Of a DNA stretch of 64,000 bases, positions 54,997-63,718 are shown in pieces. The first letter of the stretch is position 1, and each line of letters starts with the position of its first letter. A program made the position numbers and the translations under genes. The stretch comes from Corynebacterium efficiens YS-314 (lineage in GTDB: Bacteria > Actinomycetota > Actinomycetes > Mycobacteriales > Mycobacteriaceae): the NCBI RefSeq assembly GCF_000011305.1, contig NC_004369.1, positions 2,356,001 to 2,420,000 on the forward strand, written 5' to 3'. Under the pieces are notes generated by a model, which made no database searches, was not told the DNA's origin, and saw only the letters and a list, made by a program, of their open reading frames with translations.

Positions 54997-56931
54997 GTGA
55001 CTACTCAAACCCCCATCCGGACTGTACATCCGGTTGACCAGGTGCCACCAGCACCCAAACTGGCAGCCCTGGGCCTGCAACACGTTCTGGCGTTCTACGC
55101 CGGAGCGGTCATCGTTCCGCTGCTCATCGCGCAGTCGCTGAACCTGGATGCCGCGACGACCATCCACCTCATCAACGCCGATCTGCTCACCTGCGGCATC
55201 GCCACGCTGATCCAGTCCGTCGGCATCGGCAGGCACATCGGTGTGCGGCTCCCCATCGTCCAGGGTGTGACCACCACCGCGGTGGCCCCCATCATCGCGA
55301 TCGGGCTGGGTGTCACCGACGGGGAGGGCGGGGTCGCCTCCCTGCCCGCCATCTACGGTGCTGTCATCGTCGCCGGCCTGTTCACCTTCTTCGCCGCGCC
55401 GGTGTTCACCCGTTTCCTGCGCTTCTTCCCGCCGGTGGTCACCGGCACCGTGCTGCTGGTCATGGGTACCTCCCTGCTGTCCGTGTCGGCCAATGACTTC
55501 GTCAACTACGCCGACGGTGTGCCCGCCGCCCGTGACCTCGCCTACGGTTTCGGCACCCTGCTGATCATCATCCTGGCGCAGCGTTTCCTCCGCGGGTTCC
55601 TCGGCACCCTGGCGGTGCTGTTGGGCCTGGTGGTGGGCACGGTCACCGCCCTGCTGCTTGGCGACGCCAACCTCGACGAAGTCTCCAACGCCGACGCCTT
55701 CGGGATCACCACCCCCTTCTACTTCGGCCTGCCCGAGTTCAACCTGGTGGCGATCTTCTCCATGATCATCGTCATGATCATCACCATGGTGGAAACCACC
55801 GGCGACGTCTTCGCCACCGGTGAGATCGTGCGCAAACGCACCCGCCGCTACGACATCACCCGGGCCCTGCGTGCCGACGGCCTGTCCACCTTCATCGGCG
55901 GCATCATGAACTCCTTCCCCTACACCTGCTTCGCCCAGAACGTCGGTCTGGTCCGTATCACCGGGGTGAAGTCACGCTGGGTCGCCGCCTCCGCGGCCGT
56001 GTTCATGATCATCCTGGGTGTGCTGCCCAAGGCCGGCGCGATCGTCGCATCCATCCCCTCCCCTGTCCTCGGCGGTGCCTCCCTGGCACTGTTCGCCAAC
56101 GTCGCGTGGGTGGGTCTGCAGACCATCGCCAAGTCCGATCTGCGGGACAGCCGCAATGCCGTCATCGTCACCTCCGCGCTGGGTCTGGCCATGCTGGTGA
56201 CCTTCCGCCCCGACATCGCCCAGGCCTTCCCTGAGTGGGCTCGCATCTTCGTCTCCTCCGGCATGTCCGTGGGTGCGATCACCGCGATCATCCTCAACCT
56301 GCTGTTCTTCCACGTCGGACGCCAGACCGGGGCCAACGTTGCGGTGTCGGGCTCCGGTGAGAAACTGACCCTGGACCAGATCAACGCGATGGACCGTGAA
56401 CAGTTCGTCGACACGCTCTCCCCGCTGTTCAACAGCCGCACCTGGCCGCTCGAGATCGCCTGGGAGTCCCGCCCCTTCGCCAACGTCACCGCCCTGCGCG
56501 AGGCCATCCAGATCTCCGTGCTCACCGCACCGCTCGAGGCACGCGAGGACCTCATCCACGACTACCCCGACATGGCGCAGCTGCTGCTGGCCGACCAGGA
56601 CGAGGCCGCCGAGATCTCCCGCGACCGCGGTTCCATCGGGCTGGAGGAGCTTGACGACGTCGATCGCGACAAACTCCTCACCGTCACCAGCAACTACCGC
56701 GACCGCTTCGGCATGCCCTATGTCGCGTACTACGACACCACCGACACCGTCGATGATGTCGTCGCCGAGGGCCTACGCCGCCTGGACAACTCCGATGAGC
56801 AGGAACACCGTCAGGCGCTCAGCGAGATCATCGAGATCGCCAACGACCGCTTCGACATCGTCCTGGAGGACGCCAACCCCGCCCGCACCGCCTTCGACCG
56901 GAAGTTCACCGACACCGACTTCATGAGCTAG
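54997..56931 (+). CDS. NCS2 purine (urate/xanthine) permease fused to an OHCU decarboxylase-like domain
   Basis: A 644-aa fusion. Residues 20-450 are an NCS2 nucleobase transporter: LGLQHVLAFYAGAVIVPLL opening, GDVFATGEI with the acidic substrate-binding segment, and the QNVGLVRITG signature. Residues 455-644 resemble OHCU decarboxylase (UraD), the third enzyme of uricase-based urate breakdown: LTLDQINAMDREQFVDTL opening, SRPF near 490, and TSNYRDRFGMPYV. At the site of the usual AHP-L motif the sequence is DYPDMA, so the expected catalytic His seems to be Tyr; the S-x-x-E-Q motif reads ISRDR. The domain may be inactive or regulatory. The GTG start has no close ribosome site. Confidence 0.8.
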   Translation: MTTQTPIRTVHPVDQVPPAPKLAALGLQHVLAFYAGAVIVPLLIAQSLNLDAATTIHLINADLLTCGIATLIQSVGIGRHIGVRLPIVQGVTTTAVAPIIAIGLGVTDGEGGVASLPAIYGAVIVAGLFTFFAAPVFTRFLRFFPPVVTGTVLLVMGTSLLSVSANDFVNYADGVPAARDLAYGFGTLLIIILAQRFLRGFLGTLAVLLGLVVGTVTALLLGDANLDEVSNADAFGITTPFYFGLPEFNLVAIFSMIIVMIITMVETTGDVFATGEIVRKRTRRYDITRALRADGLSTFIGGIMNSFPYTCFAQNVGLVRITGVKSRWVAASAAVFMIILGVLPKAGAIVASIPSPVLGGASLALFANVAWVGLQTIAKSDLRDSRNAVIVTSALGLAMLVTFRPDIAQAFPEWARIFVSSGMSVGAITAIILNLLFFHVGRQTGANVAVSGSGEKLTLDQINAMDREQFVDTLSPLFNSRTWPLEIAWESRPFANVTALREAIQISVLTAPLEAREDLIHDYPDMAQLLLADQDEAAEISRDRGSIGLEELDDVDRDKLLTVTSNYRDRFGMPYVAYYDTTDTVDDVVAEGLRRLDNSDEQEHRQALSEIIEIANDRFDIVLEDANPARTAFDRKFTDTDFMS

Positions 56932-57845
56932 TTGATGTCATTCGGGTGCGACCCACCCCGGGCACCGCGCTCCAGATTGTCGATGGCCACCATCTCCTCC
57001 GCCGTCAGCTCGAAATCGAGGACGTCGAGGTTCTCGCGCATCCGCTCCGGATTGACGGTCTTAGGGAACACGATGAACCCGTGCTGCAGATGCCACCGGA
57101 TCACCACCTGTGCCAGGGTCTTGCCATGACTCCGGGCAGCCGCCGCGATGGGTGCCTCCTTGGACAGGTCATACTTGCCCTGGCCGAGGGGACCCCACGA
57201 CTCGATGGCGATGCCCGCGGCCTTCGATGCCTCCTGGATGTCGCGCTGCTGCAGGGCTGGATGGAGTTCGAACTGGTTGACGGCCGGGACGATGGTTGTT
57301 TCGTCGATAAGCTGACGTAGGTGCTCCGGCAGGAAGTTGCACACCCCGATCGAGCGTGCGCGCTCCCCCAGCTGCTCCAGAACCTTCCAGGCCTGCACGA
57401 AGTTGTTGTTGCGCGGCGCCGGCCAGTGCAGCAGGAACAGATCGACATACTCCATGCCGAGCTTCTCCAGGGACTCGTTGAAACCTGCCTCGGCGTCATC
57501 GAAACGGGTCGGCCACAGCTTGGTGGTGACAAACAGCTCCTCCCGCGGGATGCCGGATGCGGCGATCGCCCGGCCCACGCCCTCCTCATTGTTATAGAAG
57601 GCCGCGGTGTCGATGTGACGGTAACCCGCCTCGAGGGCCTCACTGACCACCCGCTCCGTCTCCGCGGGGTCCACCTTGAACACACCGAAACCCAGCTGCG
57701 GGATCTTGTTGCCGTCATTCAGCCTCACCGTCGGGATCTCCGCAGGCTTCGTGGTCTGCCGCTTGCCACCCTGCAGGGCCTGCACCAACCTGTCGCGCTC
57801 CTCCTCGGGCGAACCGAAGAAATTACCGGTACCAACAATCGACAT
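56928..57845 (-). CDS. Aldo/keto reductase
   Basis: A 305-aa NADPH-dependent reductase, 2,5-diketogluconate-reductase-like. The catalytic tetrad is visible: Asp and Tyr in HIDTAAFYNNEEGVG, Lys in VTTKLW, His in LLHWP. The C-terminal nucleotide-binding PKTVNPERMRENL is standard. An N-terminal 35-residue extension precedes the barrel. AAGGAAG lies six bases before the ATG. The stop codon shares the CTAG with the stop of the convergent permease gene. In C. glutamicum the syntenic gene is called dkgA. Confidence 0.87.
   Translation of the reverse strand: MSIVGTGNFFGSPEEERDRLVQALQGGKRQTTKPAEIPTVRLNDGNKIPQLGFGVFKVDPAETERVVSEALEAGYRHIDTAAFYNNEEGVGRAIAASGIPREELFVTTKLWPTRFDDAEAGFNESLEKLGMEYVDLFLLHWPAPRNNNFVQAWKVLEQLGERARSIGVCNFLPEHLRQLIDETTIVPAVNQFELHPALQQRDIQEASKAAGIAIESWGPLGQGKYDLSKEAPIAAAARSHGKTLAQVVIRWHLQHGFIVFPKTVNPERMRENLDVLDFELTAEEMVAIDNLERGARGGSHPNDIN
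57302..57312 (+). repeat. 11-bp word inside the aldo/keto reductase gene
   Basis: CGTCGATAAGC, encoding Leu-Ile-Asp on the minus strand, with the rare Leu codon CTT. Confidence 0.8.
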
Positions 57846-57955
57846 AACGTACTTCCTTGCATTCAGATCAACGGGCAGTAACTATCCGCCCCACTATATG
57901 ACCGAATGCCGGGCCGGTGTGGGCACCCGTGACGACAGCTCTATGCTTGGACAGC

Positions 57956-58621
57956 ATGAGCTATGACTTCGTCCTCTTCGAAACCGACGGCGACCCCGGC
58001 AACGCCCGCATCTCCAAATCCCCGCTGACCGAGCGCATCGACTACGCCGCACCCGCCACCACCCCGGTGCTGGAATCCCTCGCTGCGGGCCTCGCCGAGG
58101 AGCTCCCCGACGGCATCACGCTTGACGACGACTCCCCCATCCAACTCACCGGCGACCGCTGCCTCTACGTGGCCACCAGCTACAATGACGCCGACGCCAC
58201 CGCCGCCTGGCTCACCACCGTGGCCATCGACTACGGCCTGGGGCTGGCCGACATGAACTCCGACGCCATCCTCCTCTTCGGCGACGAGGACACCGACGCC
58301 GTGGTCCAGACCGATTCCTTCTTCTCCCCCGGTTTCTCCGCCTACGGCCTGCCCCATCTACTGCTGGAGGTCCTACGCCTGAAGGATTCGGCGGTGCCCT
58401 ACCTGCGGGTCACCCGGGTGACGGATGATGCCCACTTCATCCAGACCCTCTACCGGCCCGAGGAGAAGAACTGGCTGGTGGAATACCGCGCGGGGACAGG
58501 CAGCACCGCGCAGGGCACCACCGTGAAAACCCCGAAGGATGTCATCGGCCTGATCAGGGACTGGTTTGACGGCGCCGAGAGCTTCGGGGACGGCCACGAG
58601 TGGGTGGATGTAGAGGAATAG
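57956..58621 (+). CDS. Conserved hypothetical acidic protein, 221 aa
   Basis: A soluble, very acidic protein (many Asp/Glu, WVDVEE at the end). No signal, membrane segment or recognised family. A C-terminal block with LLEVLRLK and YRPEEKNWLVEYRAG suggests an alpha/beta domain, somewhat like small immunity or DUF proteins, but this is guesswork. The ATG at 57956 has no ribosome site; TATGCT ends nine bases ahead, so it may be leaderless. It is divergent from the aldo/keto reductase. Confidence 0.65.
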   Translation: MSYDFVLFETDGDPGNARISKSPLTERIDYAAPATTPVLESLAAGLAEELPDGITLDDDSPIQLTGDRCLYVATSYNDADATAAWLTTVAIDYGLGLADMNSDAILLFGDEDTDAVVQTDSFFSPGFSAYGLPHLLLEVLRLKDSAVPYLRVTRVTDDAHFIQTLYRPEEKNWLVEYRAGTGSTAQGTTVKTPKDVIGLIRDWFDGAESFGDGHEWVDVEE

Positions 58622-58685
58622 GGCTGTTTTTTCCTGGGCCGGTGCGCTGAGGCACAGGTCCTTTCGGGCTGGCTGGCAGGACAGA

Positions 58686-58723
58686 TGTTGTCCTGTGAGC
58701 ACTGGGTTGCTCCCAGGACAACA
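58686..58723. repeat. Palindromic intergenic repeat, site B1
   Basis: TGTTGTCCTGTGAGCA (58686-58701) pairs with TGCTCCCAGGACAACA (58708-58723), one mismatch, 6-nt loop. The arms match site A at 48438. Confidence 0.85.
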
Positions 58724-59051
58724 GATCAGTCACTTTAGGGCCTGTTCTCAACCGGACGACCCACACCTGTTGTCCTGTGAGCACGAGATTGCTCACATAC
58801 CAACAAACCGCCCCCTCCAGCACCACTTTCCATGCCCCGCAGCCCCACCTGTTGTCCTGTGCGCACCAGGTTGCTCACAGACCAACAGATCAGCCACTTT
58901 AGGGCCTGTTCTCAACCGGACGACCCCCACCTGTTGTTCTGTGAGCACGAGATTGCTCACATACCAACAAAACGCACCCTCCAGCACCACTTTCCATGCC
59001 CCGCAGCCCCACCTGTTGTCCTGTGCGCACCAGGCTGCTCACAGACCAACA
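58724..59051 (+). repeat. 164-bp tandem duplication carrying four more palindromes
   Basis: Unit 58724-58887 is repeated at 58888-59051 with a few substitutions. Each unit holds two hairpins of the family: one with arms TGTTGTCCTGTGAGCA / TGCTCACATACCAACA-like and one TGTTGTCCTGTGCGCA / TGCTCACAGACCAACA-like. Between them lies a conserved spacer containing CAGCACCACTTTCCATGCCC. Confidence 0.85.
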
Positions 59052-59105
59052 GTTGCGCGCAATCCCCCGATCCCGGCCCCTAGAATCCAAGCCCAGCAGG
59101 TCATA

Positions 59106-59151
59106 CAAAAACTGCCCGCCTCCCCCAACCTGGTTGGGAGTGACGGGCAGT
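59106..59151 (-). terminator. rpmA terminator
   Basis: ACTGCCCG/CGGGCAGT outer stem with an inner CTCCC/GGGAG stem; TTTTTG follows on the minus strand. It lies 20 nt past the rpmA stop. Confidence 0.82.
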
Positions 59152-59170
59152 GTCTGTGCTGTGGATTGAC

Positions 59171-59437
59171 TTAAGCGTCGACAGCTTCGTTCTCGACGAT
59201 GTTGACCATGCGGCGGTTGCGCTTGGTGGAGAACTGGACCGCACCGGTCTTCAGAGCGAAGAGGGTGTCGTCGCCACCGCGACCGACGTTCTCGCCCGGG
59301 TGGAACTTGGTGCCGCGCTGACGAACGAGGATCTCTCCTGCGTTCACCTGCTGGCCACCGAATCGCTTGACGCCAAGGCGCTTGGCCTCAGAGTCACGAC
59401 CGTTGCTGGAGCTGGATGCACCCTTCTTGGTTGCCAT
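59171..59437 (-). CDS. rpmA: 50S ribosomal protein L27
   Basis: An 88-aa ribosomal protein whose N-terminus reaches the peptidyl transferase centre. The sequence [29 protein letters not shown] is standard; there is no cleaved N-terminal extension of the Firmicutes type. The strong ribosome site AAGGAGGG precedes the ATG. It lies 39 nt after rplU on the same strand. Confidence 0.98.
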   Translation of the reverse strand: MATKKGASSSSNGRDSEAKRLGVKRFGGQQVNAGEILVRQRGTKFHPGENVGRGGDDTLFALKTGAVQFSTKRNRRMVNIVENEAVDA

Positions 59438-59476
59438 TCTGAATTCCCTCCTTCAAAGGAAATAAAGCCGACAGGC

Positions 59477-59782
59477 TTACTTGATTCCGGTGACCTTCAG
59501 GACGGTCAGCTTCTGACGGTGTCCCTGGCGCTTCTTGTAACCGGTCTTGTTCTTGTACTTCAGGATCTTGATCTTCGGGCCCTTGGTGTGCTCGACGATC
59601 TCGGTGTTGACGCTGACAGAAGCAAGCTTGTCAGCAGCGGTGGTTACATCGGCGCCATCGACGAGGAGAACCGGGGTGAGAGCCACGGAGGCACCCGGCT
59701 CACCCTCGATCTTCTCGACCTTTACGAGGTCACCTTCGGCAACCTTGTACTGCTTTCCGCCGGTCTTGACGATCGCGTACAT
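59477..59782 (-). CDS. rplU: 50S ribosomal protein L21
   Basis: A 101-aa ribosomal protein. [20 protein letters not shown] is the canonical L21 N-terminus and the basic tail [24 protein letters not shown] is standard. AGGGG precedes the ATG. It forms an operon with rpmA. rne lies 243 nt upstream, and the gap probably holds the rplU promoter (59783-60025). Confidence 0.98.
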   Translation of the reverse strand: MYAIVKTGGKQYKVAEGDLVKVEKIEGEPGASVALTPVLLVDGADVTTAADKLASVSVNTEIVEHTKGPKIKILKYKNKTGYKKRQGHRQKLTVLKVTGIK

Positions 59783-60025
59783 AGAGGGCTACCCCTTATC
59801 TGATTCTCAGCTCAGGCACTTCCACATAGTTGGGGAGCGCCTGAATGGACTTACGTTTACAATTGCGTTTCAGGCATGATGGGCCAACTAAGAGCCCATA
59901 TCACGCACTCATTCGCCGTGAAATGGGCTAATGGGCATTACGGTCATAGCCTAAAACAGCGACTGTCCAAGACTACCGCTAAACGCGGCTCAAATACAAA
60001 CCGCGCCTATACCCTATCCCACGCG

Positions 60026-63000
60026 CTAACCACGCTGTGGCTTACGGGTTCCCCTGCGTCGACGACCGCTGCCGGCGGGGGCGGCGGGTTCGGGCTGCTT
60101 CTCCGCAGTTGACTGGGAAAGTGCCTTACCGGAAACCCGGATCGCGCGACGGCGACGTCGACGGCCCTTGCTTGGCGACGCCTCCCGCTCCCCGTCCCCT
60201 GCCTTATCGGCGGGGGATGGGGTGATGGGGGTGGGGGTTGCGTCGTCAAGCGTCTCGATGTGACCGCTCGACCGGCGCACCGCGCGGCGTCGCCCACGTC
60301 CCGGGCGCGATGGGGCGCTGGCTGCGACCTCGCTCGGACGGTTACGGCGGGGTGTCTCCTCCGGGATGTCCTCGACTGCGGTTTCCACGGTGGTCTCCAC
60401 GACCGGTGCGGGACGCTGACTGCGTCCACGACCACGGCTGCGGCGGCGTGGCTTCTCCTCGGCTTCCCCGATCTCCTCCACCGGGATCGGTTCGACCTCA
60501 CGACGGGCCGGTTCGGACTTGAAATCCTCCGGCTTCGGCGCGTGATCCGACCGGGAGTTGCCCCGGGTGGCGCGGCGGCGACGTGGGCTGGCCTCGAATT
60601 CGGCGAGTGCCTGCTCATAGGAGGTAGCCGCCCCTGCAGCATCCGACACATAGTTGGCCCCTGAGGGCTCGTCCGGATCCTCGGCATCGGCGATGTCCAC
60701 GGCTGCGGCGGCGATCGCGGCGATATCATCGGCGGTGGTGTCGCCGGTGGCCTCGGGTTCAACCGGGGTCTCCGGGGTCTCCTGCTGACGGCCCCGGCGC
60801 CTGCGCGCACGTCGGCGTGGCCCCTCCTCCGGTTCCACGGTGGAGATGACCTCATCGGCGGTGATCTCGGGCTCGGTGTCGTCCGCGGTATCCACAGTGC
60901 CCGCGGTGTCCGCCGTGTCCTCAGCATCATCGGTGATGATCACCGATGCCGCGAGGTCCTCGAACTCCTTGTCCAGGTCGTGGTCCTCATCCTCGACGAG
61001 GTCCTGCATCGCCACCACCATCGGGTGCCGGGCGGGATCCCGGACTGGTTGCTGGGGGCGGGAATCCTCCTGCTGGTTCTTGTGGCGGCGAGCACGCTCC
61101 TCAGCCTTGGCCTCCACACGCTCGTCGACATTGTCGACCGGATCGGGGTGGATCACCAGGCCGCGTCCGGCGCAGTGCTCACATTCGGAGGAGAAGGTCT
61201 CCAGCAGGCCCGCACCGATGCGCTTGCGGGTCATCTGCACCAAACCCAGCGAGGTGACCTCGGAGACCTGGTGGCGGGTGCGGTCGTTTTCCAGTGCCTC
61301 ATTGAGGCGACGCAGCACCAGGTCACGGTTCTCGGGCAGGACCATGTCGATGAAGTCGATGACGATCATGCCACCGATGTCACGCAGACGCAGCTGGCGG
61401 ACGATCTCCTCGGCGGCCTCGATGTTGTTGAGGGTGACGGTCTCCTCGAGGTTGCCCACACCCTTGCCCACATAGCGGCCGGTGTTGATGTCGATGACGG
61501 TCATGGCCTCGGTCTTGTCGATGATCAGCGAACCACCCGACGGCAGGTTCACCTTCCTCGACATCGCCTCCTCCAGCTGGGTGTTGAGACCGAAGGCCTC
61601 GAAGGCATCCTTGCCGTCATAGTCGGCGCGGTCGAAATGCTCCACCCGGCTGACCAGGTCCGGGGCGACGGACTGGATGTAGGCGCGCACGGTGTTCCAT
61701 GCGCGGTCGCCGTCGACGATCAGGGAGGTGAAGTCCTCATTGAACAGGTCACGGATGACTTTGACCAGCATGTCCGGTTCCTCATACATGGTCACCGGGC
61801 GGGTGTTGCGGGACTTCTTCTCCTGCTTGGTGCGTTCCTGGATCTGCTCCCACAGAGTGTGCAGGCGGTTGACGTCGGCGGCGATGTTCTCCTCCGACAC
61901 CCCCTCCGCGGCGGTGCGGATGATGGTGCCGCCCTGTGGTGGCACGACGCGACCGAGGATCTCCTTCAGACGCTTGCGCTCCGGTCCGGGCAGCTTGCGG
62001 GAGATACCGGCGCTGCGACCACCGGGCACGTAAACCAGGTAGCGGCCGGCCAGGGAGATCTGGGTGGTCAGGCGGGCACCCTTGTGCCCGACGGGGTCTT
62101 TGGTCACCTGGACCAGGACCTTCTGACCGGATTTCAGGGCCTGTTCGATGCGTCGACCACGTCCCCCCAGACCGGCGGCCTTCCAGTCCACCTCACCGGC
62201 GTAGAGCACACCGTTGCGGCCCTTGCCGATGTCGATGAAGGCGGCCTCCATGCTCGGCAGCACGTTCTGTACGCGCCCCAGGTAGATGTTGCCCACCATC
62301 GACGACTGCGAATCGGAGGTGACGAACTGCTCGACCAGCAGATCATCCTCCAGCACACCGACCTGGGTGACCAGACCCGTGCCGTCGGTGCGCTGGCGTT
62401 CGCGCACAATCATGCGGCGTTCCATGGATTCACGGCGTTCGATGAACTCGCGGGTGCTCACCACGTGGCGTTTCTTGTTGCGGCCCTCCTCGCGCATCTC
62501 GGTGCGGCGGCGGCGCTGCGCCTCCAGGCGGGTCGAGCCCTTGATGCCCACGGGCTCGTCAACCGCCTCGGGTTCCGGCGTGTCAACGGTGCTTGTCGAC
62601 GCCTCATCCTCCGCCTTCTGCTGGACGGCCTCAACATCGGAACCCGATGCCGAACCGGTGCCCTTGCCACGTCCGGTACCACGACGACCACGACGCTTGC
62701 GGGCCACGCGTTCCTGCGCATCCGGGTCATCGGTGTCATTGAGGTCCTCGGTGGGGATGATCGCGGGTGCGACGAAGATCGGTGCATACACCGGTGCCTC
62801 CGTCGGCGGCGGGGTGATCTCGGGGATGATGTCCTCCAGCAGTTCAGCGTGGGCCTCCGCCTGGGCTGCGGCCATCAGATCAACCGGCTCATCTGACTGC
62901 TGTTCGTCCTGAGACCGGGCCACCACCTCTGCCAGTTCGCGTTCAACCCTGTTCTCGATCTGCTGGATCTCATTGGCCACGTTCTTCTCCACGCGGCGAC

Positions 63001-63472
63001 GGATCTCCTCGTCCTCTGATGGGTCCGCAGCGTCGGTGTCAGCAGGGGCCTGTTCCGGGGTGTCCTCCGGGGCGTCCTCCGGGGTGTCCTCCACCACGTC
63101 GGCGAGTTCGCGTTCGACCTTCTCCTGGATCTGCTGGATCTCGTTGGCCACGTTCTTCTCCACGCGGCGACGGATCTTCTCCACCGGTTCCACATCCGGG
63201 ACGACCTCGGCCGGGGCCTCCTCCACCGGCTTGGCCAGCAGATCGAGGAGACGGGTGGCCTCCTCACGGCTCAGGGTCGACTGGGCGACCTTGACCAGAC
63301 CGATGGAATCCAGTGCCACCACCAGGTCCTTGGAGGTCAGGCCGAGCTGTTTGGCCAGCTGGTGAACACGGGTCTTCTCCCCCAACTGCGAACGGTCAAA
63401 ATCCGCGGCCAGCACGGCCGAGGGGGACACGTCCGTGTCATGTGCAGTTGCGGATGCCTTCTTCTTTGCCAA
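60026..63472 (-). CDS. rne: Ribonuclease E/G
   Basis: A 1148-aa endoribonuclease for mRNA decay and rRNA processing. The N-terminal 85 residues resemble the IF2 N-terminal domain (VHQLAKQLGLTSKDLVVALDSIG). A repeated acidic block follows, with RRRVEKNVANEIQQI near residues 106 and 162. The S1 domain is near 390-460 (GNIYLGRVQNVLPSMEAAFIDIGKG). Catalytic Asp residues lie in VIDINTGRYVG near 661 and MIVIDFIDM near 699; the zinc-link CEHCAGRG is near 766. The last 350 residues are Arg- and acid-rich, disordered and probably RNA-binding. The start is TTG at 63472, behind AGGAG. The 11-bp word at 62591 encodes Ala-Ser-Thr-Ser. Confidence 0.95.
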   Translation of the reverse strand: MAKKKASATAHDTDVSPSAVLAADFDRSQLGEKTRVHQLAKQLGLTSKDLVVALDSIGLVKVAQSTLSREEATRLLDLLAKPVEEAPAEVVPDVEPVEKIRRRVEKNVANEIQQIQEKVERELADVVEDTPEDAPEDTPEQAPADTDAADPSEDEEIRRRVEKNVANEIQQIENRVERELAEVVARSQDEQQSDEPVDLMAAAQAEAHAELLEDIIPEITPPPTEAPVYAPIFVAPAIIPTEDLNDTDDPDAQERVARKRRGRRGTGRGKGTGSASGSDVEAVQQKAEDEASTSTVDTPEPEAVDEPVGIKGSTRLEAQRRRRTEMREEGRNKKRHVVSTREFIERRESMERRMIVRERQRTDGTGLVTQVGVLEDDLLVEQFVTSDSQSSMVGNIYLGRVQNVLPSMEAAFIDIGKGRNGVLYAGEVDWKAAGLGGRGRRIEQALKSGQKVLVQVTKDPVGHKGARLTTQISLAGRYLVYVPGGRSAGISRKLPGPERKRLKEILGRVVPPQGGTIIRTAAEGVSEENIAADVNRLHTLWEQIQERTKQEKKSRNTRPVTMYEEPDMLVKVIRDLFNEDFTSLIVDGDRAWNTVRAYIQSVAPDLVSRVEHFDRADYDGKDAFEAFGLNTQLEEAMSRKVNLPSGGSLIIDKTEAMTVIDINTGRYVGKGVGNLEETVTLNNIEAAEEIVRQLRLRDIGGMIVIDFIDMVLPENRDLVLRRLNEALENDRTRHQVSEVTSLGLVQMTRKRIGAGLLETFSSECEHCAGRGLVIHPDPVDNVDERVEAKAEERARRHKNQQEDSRPQQPVRDPARHPMVVAMQDLVEDEDHDLDKEFEDLAASVIITDDAEDTADTAGTVDTADDTEPEITADEVISTVEPEEGPRRRARRRRGRQQETPETPVEPEATGDTTADDIAAIAAAAVDIADAEDPDEPSGANYVSDAAGAATSYEQALAEFEASPRRRRATRGNSRSDHAPKPEDFKSEPARREVEPIPVEEIGEAEEKPRRRSRGRGRSQRPAPVVETTVETAVEDIPEETPRRNRPSEVAASAPSRPGRGRRRAVRRSSGHIETLDDATPTPITPSPADKAGDGEREASPSKGRRRRRRAIRVSGKALSQSTAEKQPEPAAPAGSGRRRRGTRKPQRG

Positions 63473-63718
63473 GGCGGACTCCTATTCTCTTATCATTTGA
63501 TCGCACTCGCTGAACCCGGGCGCTGGCAGGTGACCCGGTCATCCAACCGGTCTTCCACTGCCGCCGCCGCACAGGTGGTGGCGCGATCCTCGACGTCTAT
63601 GTGCAGGTTTTCAAAAATATTCGGGCGGTTCTCTAACAACCCTGTGAACCATTGTTCCACATCCGCGGGTTGAGGCTTGTATCCCACCACACAATCCGCC
63701 GGGGTACGATCCGAACCC

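Noticed and set aside
58686..59051. CRISPR array
   Set aside because: Repeats are palindromic hairpins within 164-bp tandem units; there are no unique spacers and no cas genes.
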